DNA of 64,000 nucleotides from Christensenella sp. UBA4263 (lineage in GTDB: Bacteria > Bacillota > Clostridia > Christensenellales > Aristaeellaceae). Positions 1 to 7,819 of the stretch are shown here, piece after piece. Made by a program: the position numbers and the translations under genes. The DNA lies in contig DGWH01000134.1 of NCBI GenBank assembly GCA_002395225.1, positions 97,948 to 161,947 of the forward strand, in the 5' to 3' direction. Numbering within the stretch: the stretch's first letter is position 1; each line of letters opens with the position of its first letter. The notes beneath the pieces were generated by a model. That model saw only the letters and a program-made list of their open reading frames with translations, was not told the DNA's origin and ran no database searches.

Positions 1-573
1 GCAGGCAGCGAACAGACGGTGCCGGCGAATGATGCAGCCTCTTCCGCTCCTGCGGGCGACGAACAGACGGTTCCGGCAAATGAAGCGGCTGTCTCCGCTC
101 CTGCGGGCAACGAACAGACGATGCCGGTGAATGGATCGGCATCCTCCGCTTCCACTGAGAAGAAACAGACGGTGCCGGCAAATGAGGCGGCTTCCTCCGC
201 TCCTGTGAATCAGGAACAAACGGTGCCGGCAAATGTACAGATGGTCCAGACAAATGAAGAAGGACTCCCCTCCGTTCACTCAGAGGAGGAGCAGAAGAGT
301 CAGGAAGATGAACCGTCCTCCCCTTCTTCCGGTGCAGAAACAGATGTGACGGATGAGAATTCGACGGAAAACCTGACGGATGAAGAGGGAAATCCGCTGA
401 GCAGCAAAACGCTGTTACATGATTCCGGCAAGGAAAAGACGAAGCCCTCCCATAACGAGAAGGAGAATTCTTCGACTCAGAAAGAAACGCATCCGGTCAC
501 AGAGGATACGGCGCATCATAAAAGCACAAAGAAGTCAGCTGTTCCGACGGGAGCAGTCAAAACGGCGTTTTAG
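1..573 (+). CDS. 3' end of a repeat-rich, probably exported or surface protein (partial)
   Basis: The reading frame is open from base 1, so only the C-terminal ~190 residues are visible and the true start lies outside the window. The visible part is of low complexity: five copies of a 17-residue unit (51 bp, boundaries near 12, 63, 114, 165 and 216) of the form VPANxAASSAPAGxEQT, followed by an acidic and then Lys/Ser/Thr-rich tail ending in KTAF. There are no cysteines, no membrane segment and no LPXTG sorting signal. Such Pro/Ala/Thr/Ser/Glu-rich stretches are typical spacers of secreted or wall-associated proteins, but no domain is visible to prove it. Function unknown. A strong bidirectional terminator follows. 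Confidence 0.7.
   Translation, partial: AGSEQTVPANDAASSAPAGDEQTVPANEAAVSAPAGNEQTMPVNGSASSASTEKKQTVPANEAASSAPVNQEQTVPANVQMVQTNEEGLPSVHSEEEQKSQEDEPSSPSSGAETDVTDENSTENLTDEEGNPLSSKTLLHDSGKEKTKPSHNEKENSSTQKETHPVTEDTAHHKSTKKSAVPTGAVKTAF
12..266 (+). repeat. Five tandem 51-bp coding repeats
   Basis: Near-identical ACAGACGGTGCCGGC cores recur at 12, 63, 114, 165 and 216, exactly 51 bp apart and in frame. The array may extend left of the window. The last unit is the most diverged. Confidence 0.85.
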
Positions 574-639
574 GGTGAAAGGGTCGGTGACCATTCCATC
601 CGGCCGGCAACGGGTGCAGAGCAAGACGTTACACGACCA

Positions 640-684
640 AAAAGGTCTCCATTCACTTGTCAGTCAAATGAATGGAGACCTTTT
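640..684. terminator. Bidirectional Rho-independent terminator
   Basis: A perfect 16-bp stem (AAAAGGTCTCCATTCA at 640-655 pairing with 669-684) with a 13-nt loop and A/T tracts on both sides. It separates the convergent genes ending at 573 and 698. Confidence 0.9.
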
Positions 685-697
685 CTGCTGCAGAAAG

Positions 698-1063
698 TTA
701 TGGATCCTGGGAATCGCCTGCTTCGTTATTCTCGATGACCGGAATATAAATGGTTTCTCCGTAGTATGCCATGCCCTGCTTTCGGGCAGACTGCTCTACG
801 GTATTCTGCTGCTGGGCCAGATCGAGCTCCTTGGTCAGCTGAATGTTTTCGGCCTGTGCGACCAGATAATCATGACGGGCTTTTTCAACTTCATCCTTGT
901 AATCCGGAAGCCGGACCAGCGCAATCAGCTCCATAATAATGCCAAGGGACAGAAGAAAGGCCACCAGTCTGAAGGGGTACTTAATATGGATGCCCCGTTC
1001 TGACTGGGTTGTTCTGTACCGGGAACGCATATATTTGCTTTTATGAGTAGATGTATAAACCAT
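698..1063 (-). CDS. Septum formation initiator family protein (DivIC/FtsL-like)
   Basis: A bitopic membrane protein of 121 residues. A basic N-terminus (~1-30) is followed by one membrane segment (~31-50, FRLVAFLLSLGIIMELIALV), then an extracytoplasmic coiled coil (~52-92), then the family's closing motif ARKQGMAYYGETIYIP. In Firmicutes, proteins of this family (DivIC, FtsL) bridge early and late divisome components at the septum. The gene lies 8 bp downstream of an ImmA-type peptidase and is probably the last gene of a three-gene operon with an XRE regulator. That company is unusual for divIC, which normally sits near mazG/yabP or the dcw cluster, so this may be a second copy. The ribosome binding site is weak, which suggests translational coupling. 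Confidence 0.75.
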   Translation of the reverse strand: MVYTSTHKSKYMRSRYRTTQSERGIHIKYPFRLVAFLLSLGIIMELIALVRLPDYKDEVEKARHDYLVAQAENIQLTKELDLAQQQNTVEQSARKQGMAYYGETIYIPVIENNEAGDSQDP

Positions 1064-1071
1064 GATTCAAA

Positions 1072-1602
1072 TCATCCGGCAATATCCTTCAAAAAAGAGC
1101 TTTGAGCAAATAACCCAGGATGTACCGGAATTCCCTTCTTTTGTAAAATTCGAGCCTTATAATCAATCAGTGCCGGCGGAACCATCAGTTCTTCTGAAAT
1201 GGTTTTAACAGGGAGCAGTTCCTGTATTTTTTCAAGAACCTCCTGGTCCGGAAGAAGCAGCTCTGCGGCAAACAGATTTGCCTCATGTTCGTAAACGCCG
1301 CTGTTCATATCGAGATGAACATCAACAAATTCGGTCGCATCGGCAATATGGTCATGAAGGCACGCATGCCCCATTTCGTGAGCAAGAATGATCTCCTGAT
1401 TGCGCAGACACAGGTCGGAATTGACCGTGATGCAGGAAGTGTTAAAACGGCGGATGAAAAAGCCTTTGCATGCATCACTTTCAGTTCCCATCGGATAATA
1501 CAGGACATGGATTCCCATTGCATCGCACATTTCCGCGATCGATAAACCTGAATAACGCTTTCGCAGACCGGCGACAAACTGGATGATATAATCCGTGTTC
1601 AT
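1072..1602 (-). CDS. ImmA/IrrE-family metallo-endopeptidase
   Basis: 176 residues. The zinc-binding HExxH motif is present as HEMGH (His75, Glu76, His79), with a downstream EHEANLFAAELLLP segment that supplies the third ligand in this family. ImmA-type enzymes are intracellular proteases that cut or inactivate a partner XRE repressor and so relieve repression; ICEBs1 ImmA/ImmR is the known example. An XRE-type regulator is encoded 11 bp upstream in the same operon, so it is the likely substrate. The start has a GAGAGG ribosome binding site 8 nt upstream. No integrase or other mobile-element gene is nearby, so this appears to be a resident chromosomal pair. Confidence 0.85.
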   Translation of the reverse strand: MNTDYIIQFVAGLRKRYSGLSIAEMCDAMGIHVLYYPMGTESDACKGFFIRRFNTSCITVNSDLCLRNQEIILAHEMGHACLHDHIADATEFVDVHLDMNSGVYEHEANLFAAELLLPDQEVLEKIQELLPVKTISEELMVPPALIDYKARILQKKGIPVHPGLFAQSSFLKDIAG

Positions 1603-1613
1603 ATCAGAACCTC

Positions 1614-2030
1614 TCAGAAACTCTTTGCGGATTCCTGTTTGCAGGTCAGGTATGCAGTCATTAAGGCTTCAAAAAATCTGTCCTTTACCTCCTGAGGAGT
1701 CTCGCCGCCGGCAAAAAATACGGCATTGCGCTCAAGGAGAGAAGACATCTCATCGGCAATGGATTCCCCATACTGTTTTCCTGCATTTCGTATCGTCGCT
1801 TCAACATGGACACCAAACTCCGGATCATCCACGGAATCATTCATCAGGTAGAGGGTTGTAACACCGAGTGCATCTGCCAGTTTTTCAATTTTCTTTTGCC
1901 TGGGCACTGCCCTGCCGCACTCATAGTCCGTAAAGGAACGAACCGTTACGCCGATTCGCTCGGCCAGTTCCGCCTGGCTTAATCCAGCCTTTTTCCGGGC
2001 GGCTTTTAGTTTATCTGCAAAACAAGCCAT
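1614..2030 (-). CDS. XRE-family helix-turn-helix regulator
   Basis: 138 residues. The N-terminal ~65 residues form a typical lambda-repressor-like HTH (LKAARKKAGLSQAELAERIG, then TDYECGRAVPRQKKIEKLADALGV). The C-terminal ~70 residues match no domain I recognise and may hold the site processed by the adjacent ImmA peptidase. It is the first gene of the operon with the peptidase (11 bp downstream) and the DivIC-like protein, and probably represses its own promoter in the 2031-2288 intergenic region. An AAGGA ribosome binding site lies 9 nt before the ATG. Its targets cannot be read from sequence. Confidence 0.85.
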   Translation of the reverse strand: MACFADKLKAARKKAGLSQAELAERIGVTVRSFTDYECGRAVPRQKKIEKLADALGVTTLYLMNDSVDDPEFGVHVEATIRNAGKQYGESIADEMSSLLERNAVFFAGGETPQEVKDRFFEALMTAYLTCKQESAKSF

Positions 2031-2288
2031 TTCTTTATTTCCTTATGATTTCTGTCTTTTGATTACTGGTCCGCTATGATAGAATACACATGTCTGTAAA
2101 TGGGAAAACGTATGAAAGATGGGCTTATTATACGTCTGTTTCATTTATATGTCAATAGGATATGGAAGCTGCACTTGATAAAACTTCCAGTATTCCTCCA
2201 AAACAGGAAGAAACAGGAACGTATTCTTCCAGTAGGATGAGATTAAACGGGATCACTGTCAAAAGGAAAACTTGTACAGGAGGAGAAA

Positions 2289-3467
2289 ATGTATAATCCA
2301 TTCACGTTTTATGCACCAACAAAAGTATTCTTCGGACCGGAAACGGAGAAAAAGGCCGGCGCGTGCATTCGGGAATTCGGCGGTTCATCGGTATTGCTTC
2401 TCTATGGAAGCAAACGTATTGCCGAAAACGGACTGCTGGATACGGTCGAAAAGTCGGTCCGAGAAGCCGGACTGAAACTCGTCTCTGTGGGCGGTGTTGT
2501 TCCGAATCCGCATCTTTCCCTGGTCAGGAAAGCAATCGAAATCGGAAAAGAGCAACAGGTGGACTTTATTCTGGCCATTGGCGGAGGAAGCGTAATTGAT
2601 ACGGCAAAGGCCGTTGCCTATGGACTGGCGGATGAGAGGGATGTATGGGAACTGTATGAACGAAAGCGTCAGGCAACTGCCTGTCTCCCTGTCGGGGCAA
2701 TACTCACGATTGCTGCCGCAGGTTCCGAGATGAGCAACAGTTCCGTCATTACCAATGAGCTCACACAGGAAAAACGTTCCTACAATGATGATATTTCCAG
2801 GCCCAGGTTTGCGATTATGAATCCTGATCTGACCACCGAACTGCCGGACTGGCAGAGCATGAGCGGATGTGCAGACATGATGATGCATACGCTTGAGCGC
2901 TACCTCTCCAACAATGGCCATATGGAGGTAACGGATGCCATTTCAGAGGGAATCCTTCGCACGATCATGAAATATGCCCGCGTACTGCATGTCCATCCGG
3001 AGGACAAGGAAGCAAGAGCAGAGGTCATGTGGGCAAGCTCGCTTTCACATAACAATCTGACCGGCTGCGGAAATGACGGCGGAGATTTTTCCTCGCATCT
3101 GCTTGAACATGAGCTGGGCGGTTTCTACGATGTTACCCATGGAGCCGGCCTGACAGCGGTCTGGGGAAGCTGGGCAAGATATGTGGTTGGTCACTGCCTG
3201 GACCGCTTTGTGCGGCTTGCAACGAATGTGTTGGACATCCCGCTGGGTGAGCCGGAGCAGACAGCGCTGCGCGGCATTGAAGCGATGGAAGCCTTCTTTA
3301 AGGAAATCGGAATGCCGGTTTCCCTGCATGAACTTGGTCTGAATCTGACTGAGCAGGATATAAGGATGCTGGCAGCCAGCTGTGCAAAAGCCTGCGGCGG
3401 GAAAAAAGGATCCGCCCGTGTTCTCATGGAAGAGGATATGGCTGAAATCTATCGGATGGCCCGATAA
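2289..3467 (+). CDS. Iron-containing alcohol dehydrogenase (YqhD/BdhA type)
   Basis: 392 residues, full length for the group-III Fe-ADH family. The dinucleotide-binding GGGSVIDTAKA motif is at ~98-108. Likely metal ligands are Asp196, His200, His274 and His284 (ADMMMHTLERYLS, then EHELGGFYDVTHG). Relatives reduce aldehydes such as butyraldehyde or glyoxals to alcohols with NADPH in the cytoplasm, for redox balance or detoxification. An AGGAGG ribosome binding site lies 5-6 nt upstream of the ATG. Monocistronic: it is bounded by the divergent XRE operon and by a strong terminator at 3476-3509. The exact substrate is unknown. Confidence 0.93.
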   Translation: MYNPFTFYAPTKVFFGPETEKKAGACIREFGGSSVLLLYGSKRIAENGLLDTVEKSVREAGLKLVSVGGVVPNPHLSLVRKAIEIGKEQQVDFILAIGGGSVIDTAKAVAYGLADERDVWELYERKRQATACLPVGAILTIAAAGSEMSNSSVITNELTQEKRSYNDDISRPRFAIMNPDLTTELPDWQSMSGCADMMMHTLERYLSNNGHMEVTDAISEGILRTIMKYARVLHVHPEDKEARAEVMWASSLSHNNLTGCGNDGGDFSSHLLEHELGGFYDVTHGAGLTAVWGSWARYVVGHCLDRFVRLATNVLDIPLGEPEQTALRGIEAMEAFFKEIGMPVSLHELGLNLTEQDIRMLAASCAKACGGKKGSARVLMEEDMAEIYRMAR

Positions 3468-3475
3468 CGGATAAA

Positions 3476-3509
3476 CAGATAACGCGTCCTTTTACGGACG
3501 CGTTATCTG
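3476..3509. terminator. Terminator between convergent genes
   Basis: Perfect 14-bp stem (CAGATAACGCGTCC, 3476-3489, with 3496-3509) and a 6-nt loop. The T-rich sequence after it is only moderate. Confidence 0.8.
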
Positions 3510-3511
3510 GA

Positions 3512-4333
3512 TTATTTGATTATTCTGCCTAAATTCGGGCTGATAAATCCCGTCGTTCCATCACGCAGTCTGATTTCATACCAGCCGTTCTCTGAAATGG
3601 AGAGAAGCGGGAAGATGGAATCAGGTGCGGCGGTACCGATGCGTTCACCGTCGGAACTGGGGGTTTTCCGGACATTGACAGATCCGTCTCTCTGTGTCCG
3701 GATTGAACGCTCGCCGTCAAAATCGACCTCGGCTTTTGCCGTCCCTGCTGCGGAGGGCTTTTCCGGTTCGGCTGATGCCGCTTTTTCGGTTTCCCGCTTT
3801 TCCTCCTTGGTTTCATCCTCAGCTGTTTCGGCCTTTGTGATGCTTTCGGCCGGAAGAACGTTTAACAGGTAAAGTGCGAGATCATTCTGATCGGCAGATT
3901 CTTCATAATAATTGATGACGGGATGGTTGGGAACAGCGATAAAAACATCACACACAAACAGCTCTTCCCCGCTTTTCGTGAGGCTCTTAAAAGCAAAAAG
4001 AACGCTGTCCATTCCATTCACATTCGCCAGCATGGGCGTCGTATCCGCATATTCTTCTTTCGCTTCCTCAAGAGAGGCATAGTCGCAGGTTAGAAATTCG
4101 ACAGAATGCCAGGGATTGTTTCTCTGATAATAACAGATTGCCTTGTCATTATTCAGGACCTCCTTGAGTTCAAATCCCTCCGGAAGGAAAAAAGAAAGGC
4201 CGTATTCTGAAAGGTCAAGTTTCTCCCCCTGCCCTGCCGTTTCCGGGTTGAATGTGAACGTATAATCTGTTTCGGCGAAAGCTGAAACAGAAAGAACGAC
4301 CAGCAGGAATAACAGACATGCAATTTTTCTCAT
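3512..4333 (-). CDS. Secreted protein with C-terminal SH3 domain
   Basis: 273 residues. Signal peptide at 1-20 (MRKIACLLFLLVVLSVSAFA, cleavage after AFA). The middle domain (~25-165) is unrecognised. A charged Glu/Lys/Ala linker (~168-205) follows, then a bacterial SH3 domain (~210-273; GSVNVRKTPS...GWYEIRLRDGTTGFISPNLG). Bacterial SH3 domains usually bind cell-wall peptide stems, so the protein probably acts in or on the envelope. GGAGG precedes the ATG. Two other secreted proteins in this window (48320-50131 and 52745-54166) share the SH3 module and the GWYEI/NGMTGFIS style, which suggests an expanded family. Confidence 0.8.
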   Translation of the reverse strand: MRKIACLLFLLVVLSVSAFAETDYTFTFNPETAGQGEKLDLSEYGLSFFLPEGFELKEVLNNDKAICYYQRNNPWHSVEFLTCDYASLEEAKEEYADTTPMLANVNGMDSVLFAFKSLTKSGEELFVCDVFIAVPNHPVINYYEESADQNDLALYLLNVLPAESITKAETAEDETKEEKRETEKAASAEPEKPSAAGTAKAEVDFDGERSIRTQRDGSVNVRKTPSSDGERIGTAAPDSIFPLLSISENGWYEIRLRDGTTGFISPNLGRIIK

Positions 4334-4710
4334 GTGATTTCCTATCCTCCATTTTTAAGGCATCTGTATCCGGAATGAAATCGGCCGGGGCCGATCCTGT
4401 GCATGGTTCATACATAAAAACACATCGGGTTTGTGTACAGACCGGACTTTTAACTGAATTATAAGCGCTGCGGGAGAAAAACACAATGGATAACCATAAA
4501 TTTGGTTAAAAATGAACGAGAACCGTGTTTTTCCCCGATTTTGGCGGGCTGAATCAGAACGAATTTCGGGGGTGTTGGAGAGGTTTGTCAAGAATGTGGA
4601 TAAAAGATAAGCAGAATGGGCAGTATAATAGAATCGATAAAACGATTTCTATTGTCTCTTTTTCTAAAAAAACGTTATGTTTTTCTCTTGGGTTATCCGG
4701 CCGTTTTGGC
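4334..4710. other. Intergenic region without a recognised gene
   Basis: This stretch lies between the SH3 protein and the promoter of the zinc-ribbon gene. It is AT-richer than its surroundings. I see no credible coding frame with a ribosome binding site. A TATAAT at 4624-4629 has no matching -35 box. Confidence 0.5.
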
Positions 4711-4739
4711 TTGAAGGATAATTGACATATTGCTATAAT
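4711..4739 (+). promoter_or_regulatory. Sigma-A promoter with extended -10
   Basis: TTGAAG (4711-4716), 17-bp spacer, TATAAT (4734-4739) preceded by TGC (extended -10). It would start a leader of about 215 nt ahead of the gene at 4963. Confidence 0.75.
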
Positions 4740-4745
4740 CAGAAC

Positions 4746-4962
4746 CTAACAGATTATACATGTACGTATGTGATTTTGTTCTGCTTTTGCAGATGTCCGG
4801 GAAGTCAAGCAGGGTGCATGCTAGTCTGACCGTGCCTGCCCGAAACCGCTGCCGGATCATCGCCATGGCTGAAGATCCCCCACTGGCTTCGTTCGTATTT
4901 TCCGTTGTCTGTGAAACTGGGTTATCCGAAAGGAGTGTGCAGTCTTCCGAAGACCTGCACGG
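4746..4962 (+). promoter_or_regulatory. Long structured 5' leader of the zinc-ribbon gene
   Basis: The leader can fold: GATGTCCGG (4792-4800) pairs with CCGGATCATC (4852-4861), enclosing GCAGG/CCTGC (4809-4813 with 4835-4839). A second hairpin (4937-4960; GTGCAG-TCTTC against GAAGACCTGCAC) lies between the ribosome binding site AAGGAG (4929-4934) and the ATG at 4963. Without that hairpin the spacing is 28 nt; with it folded, the two are about 4-5 nt apart. I could not match the leader to any riboswitch class I know. A 68-codon ORF (4760-4966) overlaps the gene start by ATGA but lacks a ribosome binding site. Confidence 0.45.
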
Positions 4963-5412
4963 ATGAAAATGAAAACAAGCAAGCGTACAATTTCCGTCGG
5001 AGATCAGTTTGGAAAACTCACGGTTATCGAACCAGTCGACGATAACTCCTGGCTTTGCCGGTGTGAATGTGGGAAAACCAAGGTGCTCTCTTTCAGAAGC
5101 CTTATTTATCAGAATGTTCGTTCCTGCGGCTGTCTCCGCGGCAGAAAAGAGTCCCTGGTCATTAAACCCGGAATGCGTTATGGAAAACTGACGGTTCTTG
5201 AAAAGGGTGAGCGGATCAACCGGAATCTGGTTTGGATCTGCCAGTGCGACTGTGGAAACAAGAAAGAAGTGTATCAGTCCAATTTGCAGAATGGGAAAAC
5301 AAGATCCTGTGGCTGCAGTCAGTATGTCCGTAAGATCTATGAGAATGAAGAAGATGAAACGGATGATGTGGAGGTAAGTTTCGGCGACTTTTTCTTCGTC
5401 ATGGATGAATGA
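4963..5412 (+). CDS. Small protein with two zinc-ribbon-like repeats
   Basis: 149 residues built from two copies of a ~50-residue module (about 11-60 and 68-118). Each has a GxxFGKLTVIE-type strand, a CxCxCG pair and a closing SCGC. The four spaced cysteines per module suggest zinc binding. Similar Cys-rich repeats are common in Firmicute phage and prophage proteins, often next to nuclease domains, where they are thought to bind DNA; here they stand alone with a short acidic tail. This is the only possible start in frame because of a stop at 4912-4914. The leader and the hairpin before the start suggest post-transcriptional control. Function unknown. Confidence 0.75.
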   Translation: MKMKTSKRTISVGDQFGKLTVIEPVDDNSWLCRCECGKTKVLSFRSLIYQNVRSCGCLRGRKESLVIKPGMRYGKLTVLEKGERINRNLVWICQCDCGNKKEVYQSNLQNGKTRSCGCSQYVRKIYENEEDETDDVEVSFGDFFFVMDE

Positions 5413-5470
5413 CCGTGTCGTTCATTTCTGCCGAAGCGAAAAGTTTGACTGCCAGAGTGCCCTGAAATGC

Positions 5471-5503
5471 ACAAACCGGCTTATTCAGCCGGTTTGTTTT
5501 TTT
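5471..5503 (+). terminator. Rho-independent terminator
   Basis: 10-bp stem ACAAACCGGC/GCCGGTTTGT with a TTATTCA loop, followed by seven T residues. Confidence 0.9.
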
Positions 5504-5536
5504 GTGTCGCCTGGTCCCTGACGGAGTCCGATCAGT

Positions 5537-7819
5537 TCAGGCGGGAGTGGAACGTAAAAAACGATTCTCAAAATCGGTGACGGAAAGCGGGCGGGAAAAA
5601 TAATAGCCCTGGAAAAGGCGGCAGCCCATTTTCAGCAGTTCAGAAACCTGTTTTTCGGTTTCAACCCCTTCTGTCAGGGTACAGATCTGAAGCTCATTTG
5701 AAAGCCGGATGATGTTATTGACAATGATGCTGGCTTTCTGCGTGTTTTCCGTTTTTTCAAGGAACGCCATATCGATCTTAAGCACATCGACGGGCATATC
5801 CTTGAGCATGTTGAGCGAGGAATAACCGCTTCCGAAATCATCCATTTCAATGATGAAACCGTAAGATTTCAGTTCCGAAAGGAGGTTCATCCGCTTCTCT
5901 TTATCGGCCATCATCACGGTTTCCGTGATTTCAAGACGCAGCTTTGAACGGTCTATGTCAAATTCTTCGACGATGCTGAGGATTTCGGCGGGAACGTTCA
6001 TAAAGTAAAAGTCTTTCGGAGAGATGTTGACGGAAATAAAGGCATCAATTCCCTGTTTCTGCCACCGTGCCAGAACGGCACAGGCAGAGCGCCACATGTG
6101 CCGGTCGACCATTGCGATAATCCCGTTCTGCTCAAAAACCGGGATGAAGGCAGAAGGCGGAAGGAATCCGTCTGTGGGATGAATCCATCTGACCAGTGCC
6201 TCTGCCCCCACCATCCTGCCCTCCCGGTCCATGATCGGCTGCAGGAACGGCTGAATCTGATTCTCGGCAATCGCCGCATCGACCTGATTGGAAATATGCT
6301 GATTCCAGAGAACCTTGTGCCGCATGCTGTCATCGTAATAGGCGATGCGCGTCTGGTAGTCCTCTTTGATGGTAGACAGGGCCAGATGCGCCCGGTCAAA
6401 CATGACGGATGGATTAAGGTCCGGCTCGGTCACCTCATACACACCCAGATGAATCAGGATCGTATGTTCGACAGGCCCGTTTTTAACGACAAAATTGGAG
6501 ATGCGGTTCCTGAAAGAAAAGAATTTAAAAGAGGCAGAAGGAATGCAGATGCCGAAGGTATCCCCGTTCAGACGGCCAAACAGGCTCTCCGGCGGAACAT
6601 CCTCACGGATCGACTCCGCAATTCGTTTCAGAACGAGATCACCAAAGTCCGTACCGAATATATCATTGACAATTTTAAACTCTTTCACATCGACAAAAAC
6701 AATATCATACAGAATATCCGGATTATCAGCGATCTTTTTTCGGATACATTCGTACAGGTATTCCCGGGTATACAGGCCTGTCAGGGCATCGTGTCTGGCG
6801 TTGTACAGATCCCGCATAATGGCCTGCTGTTCCGCGGTTTCATCACGGACAGACAGAACCCAGCCCGTATTATTGCCATAACGGTCAGGGAGAGAGCTCT
6901 TTTCAATGGTATAGTAACGGGCGCTTTCATCCTCCCCTACGACCCGTTTTTCCAATCTTTCGTTATTAAACAACTGGATCGGCCCGATCAGCTGTTCAAG
7001 ACGGGTATAGGCATGATCCGGAAGATCGCTGTCAACGCCGGCAAAACGACAGCCGGAGGCATTGGCCCATATGCACCGCCTGCTTACGTCAAGAAAGTAG
7101 ACGGCGTCGGATACATTGGAAACAATGCCGGCAAGCAGTCTGTCCAGAAGCCGGACAGGCCGGTAATACAGAGAAAAATAGAAAACAAGAATGCCGAATA
7201 CGGCAAAGCCGATCATGGATTTATCGATGGGCTGCCGTGAAAAAATGTAATAACTCTGCCACATGCCGCCGATAAACATGGCGATCAGGATGCTCAGGTA
7301 ACGTTCCTGATAGATTCGGGGGGCGTTAACCAGTTTATGAATAAAAATGCAGACGGAGGAAAAGTAAATGCCATAATCCACAATTCGGTGATAGGTCTGT
7401 CCGATAAGCGGGACCATCCGCCAGTATGGAAGATTATCGACCATGACTTTGGTGGTGATAAAAACATGATGGGTAAACGGGTTCAGACAATACTGAATCA
7501 CATCGACAAGAAGCAGAAGATAAACGGTATTGCGAACCATTCGGTTTGGCCATGTCACCCGGCAGTAGTGAAAGCTGAAAAACAGCAGCGCAAGCATGGC
7601 CAGGTCCATTCCGACAAAGTAGATATAGCATCCGATGACAGAAAACGTCTGTCTGGATGAGATGACGAGCAGCAGATTGCCAATGACGGGAGGCAGGAGC
7701 GCCAACAGCAGAAAATAGACCGACTTTCCGATCGGTTTTGGTGAATGAAAGGAAAAATAGGCTCCGTATGCGAGAATTGTGGCAAGAAGGAAGAAGACAA
7801 TGGAAAAGACAGATCTCAT
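5537..7819 (-). CDS. Membrane c-di-GMP phosphodiesterase with degenerate GGDEF (7TM-PAS-GGDEF-EAL)
   Basis: 760 residues. A seven-helix membrane sensor (~1-220), a PAS-like segment (~225-330), a GGDEF domain (~335-490) and an EAL domain (~500-755). The cyclase signature reads NGDTF (~418) instead of GGDEF, so cyclase activity is probably lost. The EAL domain keeps its key residues: EALVRW (~538), VNISPKDF, LEITET, MDDFGSG (~657), VLKIDMAFL and EGVET. Expected role: hydrolysis of c-di-GMP to pGpG in response to an unknown membrane signal, with the GGDEF part perhaps acting as a GTP-sensing domain. Monocistronic. No other c-di-GMP enzyme is in the window. Confidence 0.9.
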   Translation of the reverse strand: MRSVFSIVFFLLATILAYGAYFSFHSPKPIGKSVYFLLLALLPPVIGNLLLVISSRQTFSVIGCYIYFVGMDLAMLALLFFSFHYCRVTWPNRMVRNTVYLLLLVDVIQYCLNPFTHHVFITTKVMVDNLPYWRMVPLIGQTYHRIVDYGIYFSSVCIFIHKLVNAPRIYQERYLSILIAMFIGGMWQSYYIFSRQPIDKSMIGFAVFGILVFYFSLYYRPVRLLDRLLAGIVSNVSDAVYFLDVSRRCIWANASGCRFAGVDSDLPDHAYTRLEQLIGPIQLFNNERLEKRVVGEDESARYYTIEKSSLPDRYGNNTGWVLSVRDETAEQQAIMRDLYNARHDALTGLYTREYLYECIRKKIADNPDILYDIVFVDVKEFKIVNDIFGTDFGDLVLKRIAESIREDVPPESLFGRLNGDTFGICIPSASFKFFSFRNRISNFVVKNGPVEHTILIHLGVYEVTEPDLNPSVMFDRAHLALSTIKEDYQTRIAYYDDSMRHKVLWNQHISNQVDAAIAENQIQPFLQPIMDREGRMVGAEALVRWIHPTDGFLPPSAFIPVFEQNGIIAMVDRHMWRSACAVLARWQKQGIDAFISVNISPKDFYFMNVPAEILSIVEEFDIDRSKLRLEITETVMMADKEKRMNLLSELKSYGFIIEMDDFGSGYSSLNMLKDMPVDVLKIDMAFLEKTENTQKASIIVNNIIRLSNELQICTLTEGVETEKQVSELLKMGCRLFQGYYFSRPLSVTDFENRFLRSTPA

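Noticed and set aside
1072..2030. XRE/ImmA pair as part of an integrated conjugative element
   Set aside because: No integrase, relaxase, excisionase or attachment repeats are visible nearby.
4722..4739. TTGACA and TATAAT close together as a promoter
   Set aside because: Only 6 bp separate them. TTGAAG at 4711 with a 17-bp spacer is the workable -35 box.
4746..4962. SRP RNA, 6S RNA or a cobalamin riboswitch
   Set aside because: Short pieces (GGGAAGTC, CCACTGG) recall these RNAs, but the conserved cores (GGAAGGAAGCAGCC; the B12-box GCCACTG with AGCCAGGAGACC) are missing.
6098..7240. A 380-codon plus-strand ORF inside the EAL gene
   Set aside because: It is exactly antisense to strongly conserved GGDEF/EAL motifs and has no ribosome binding site. 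The same reasoning removes the long antisense ORFs at 11579-12703, 15388-16347 and 61886-63121.
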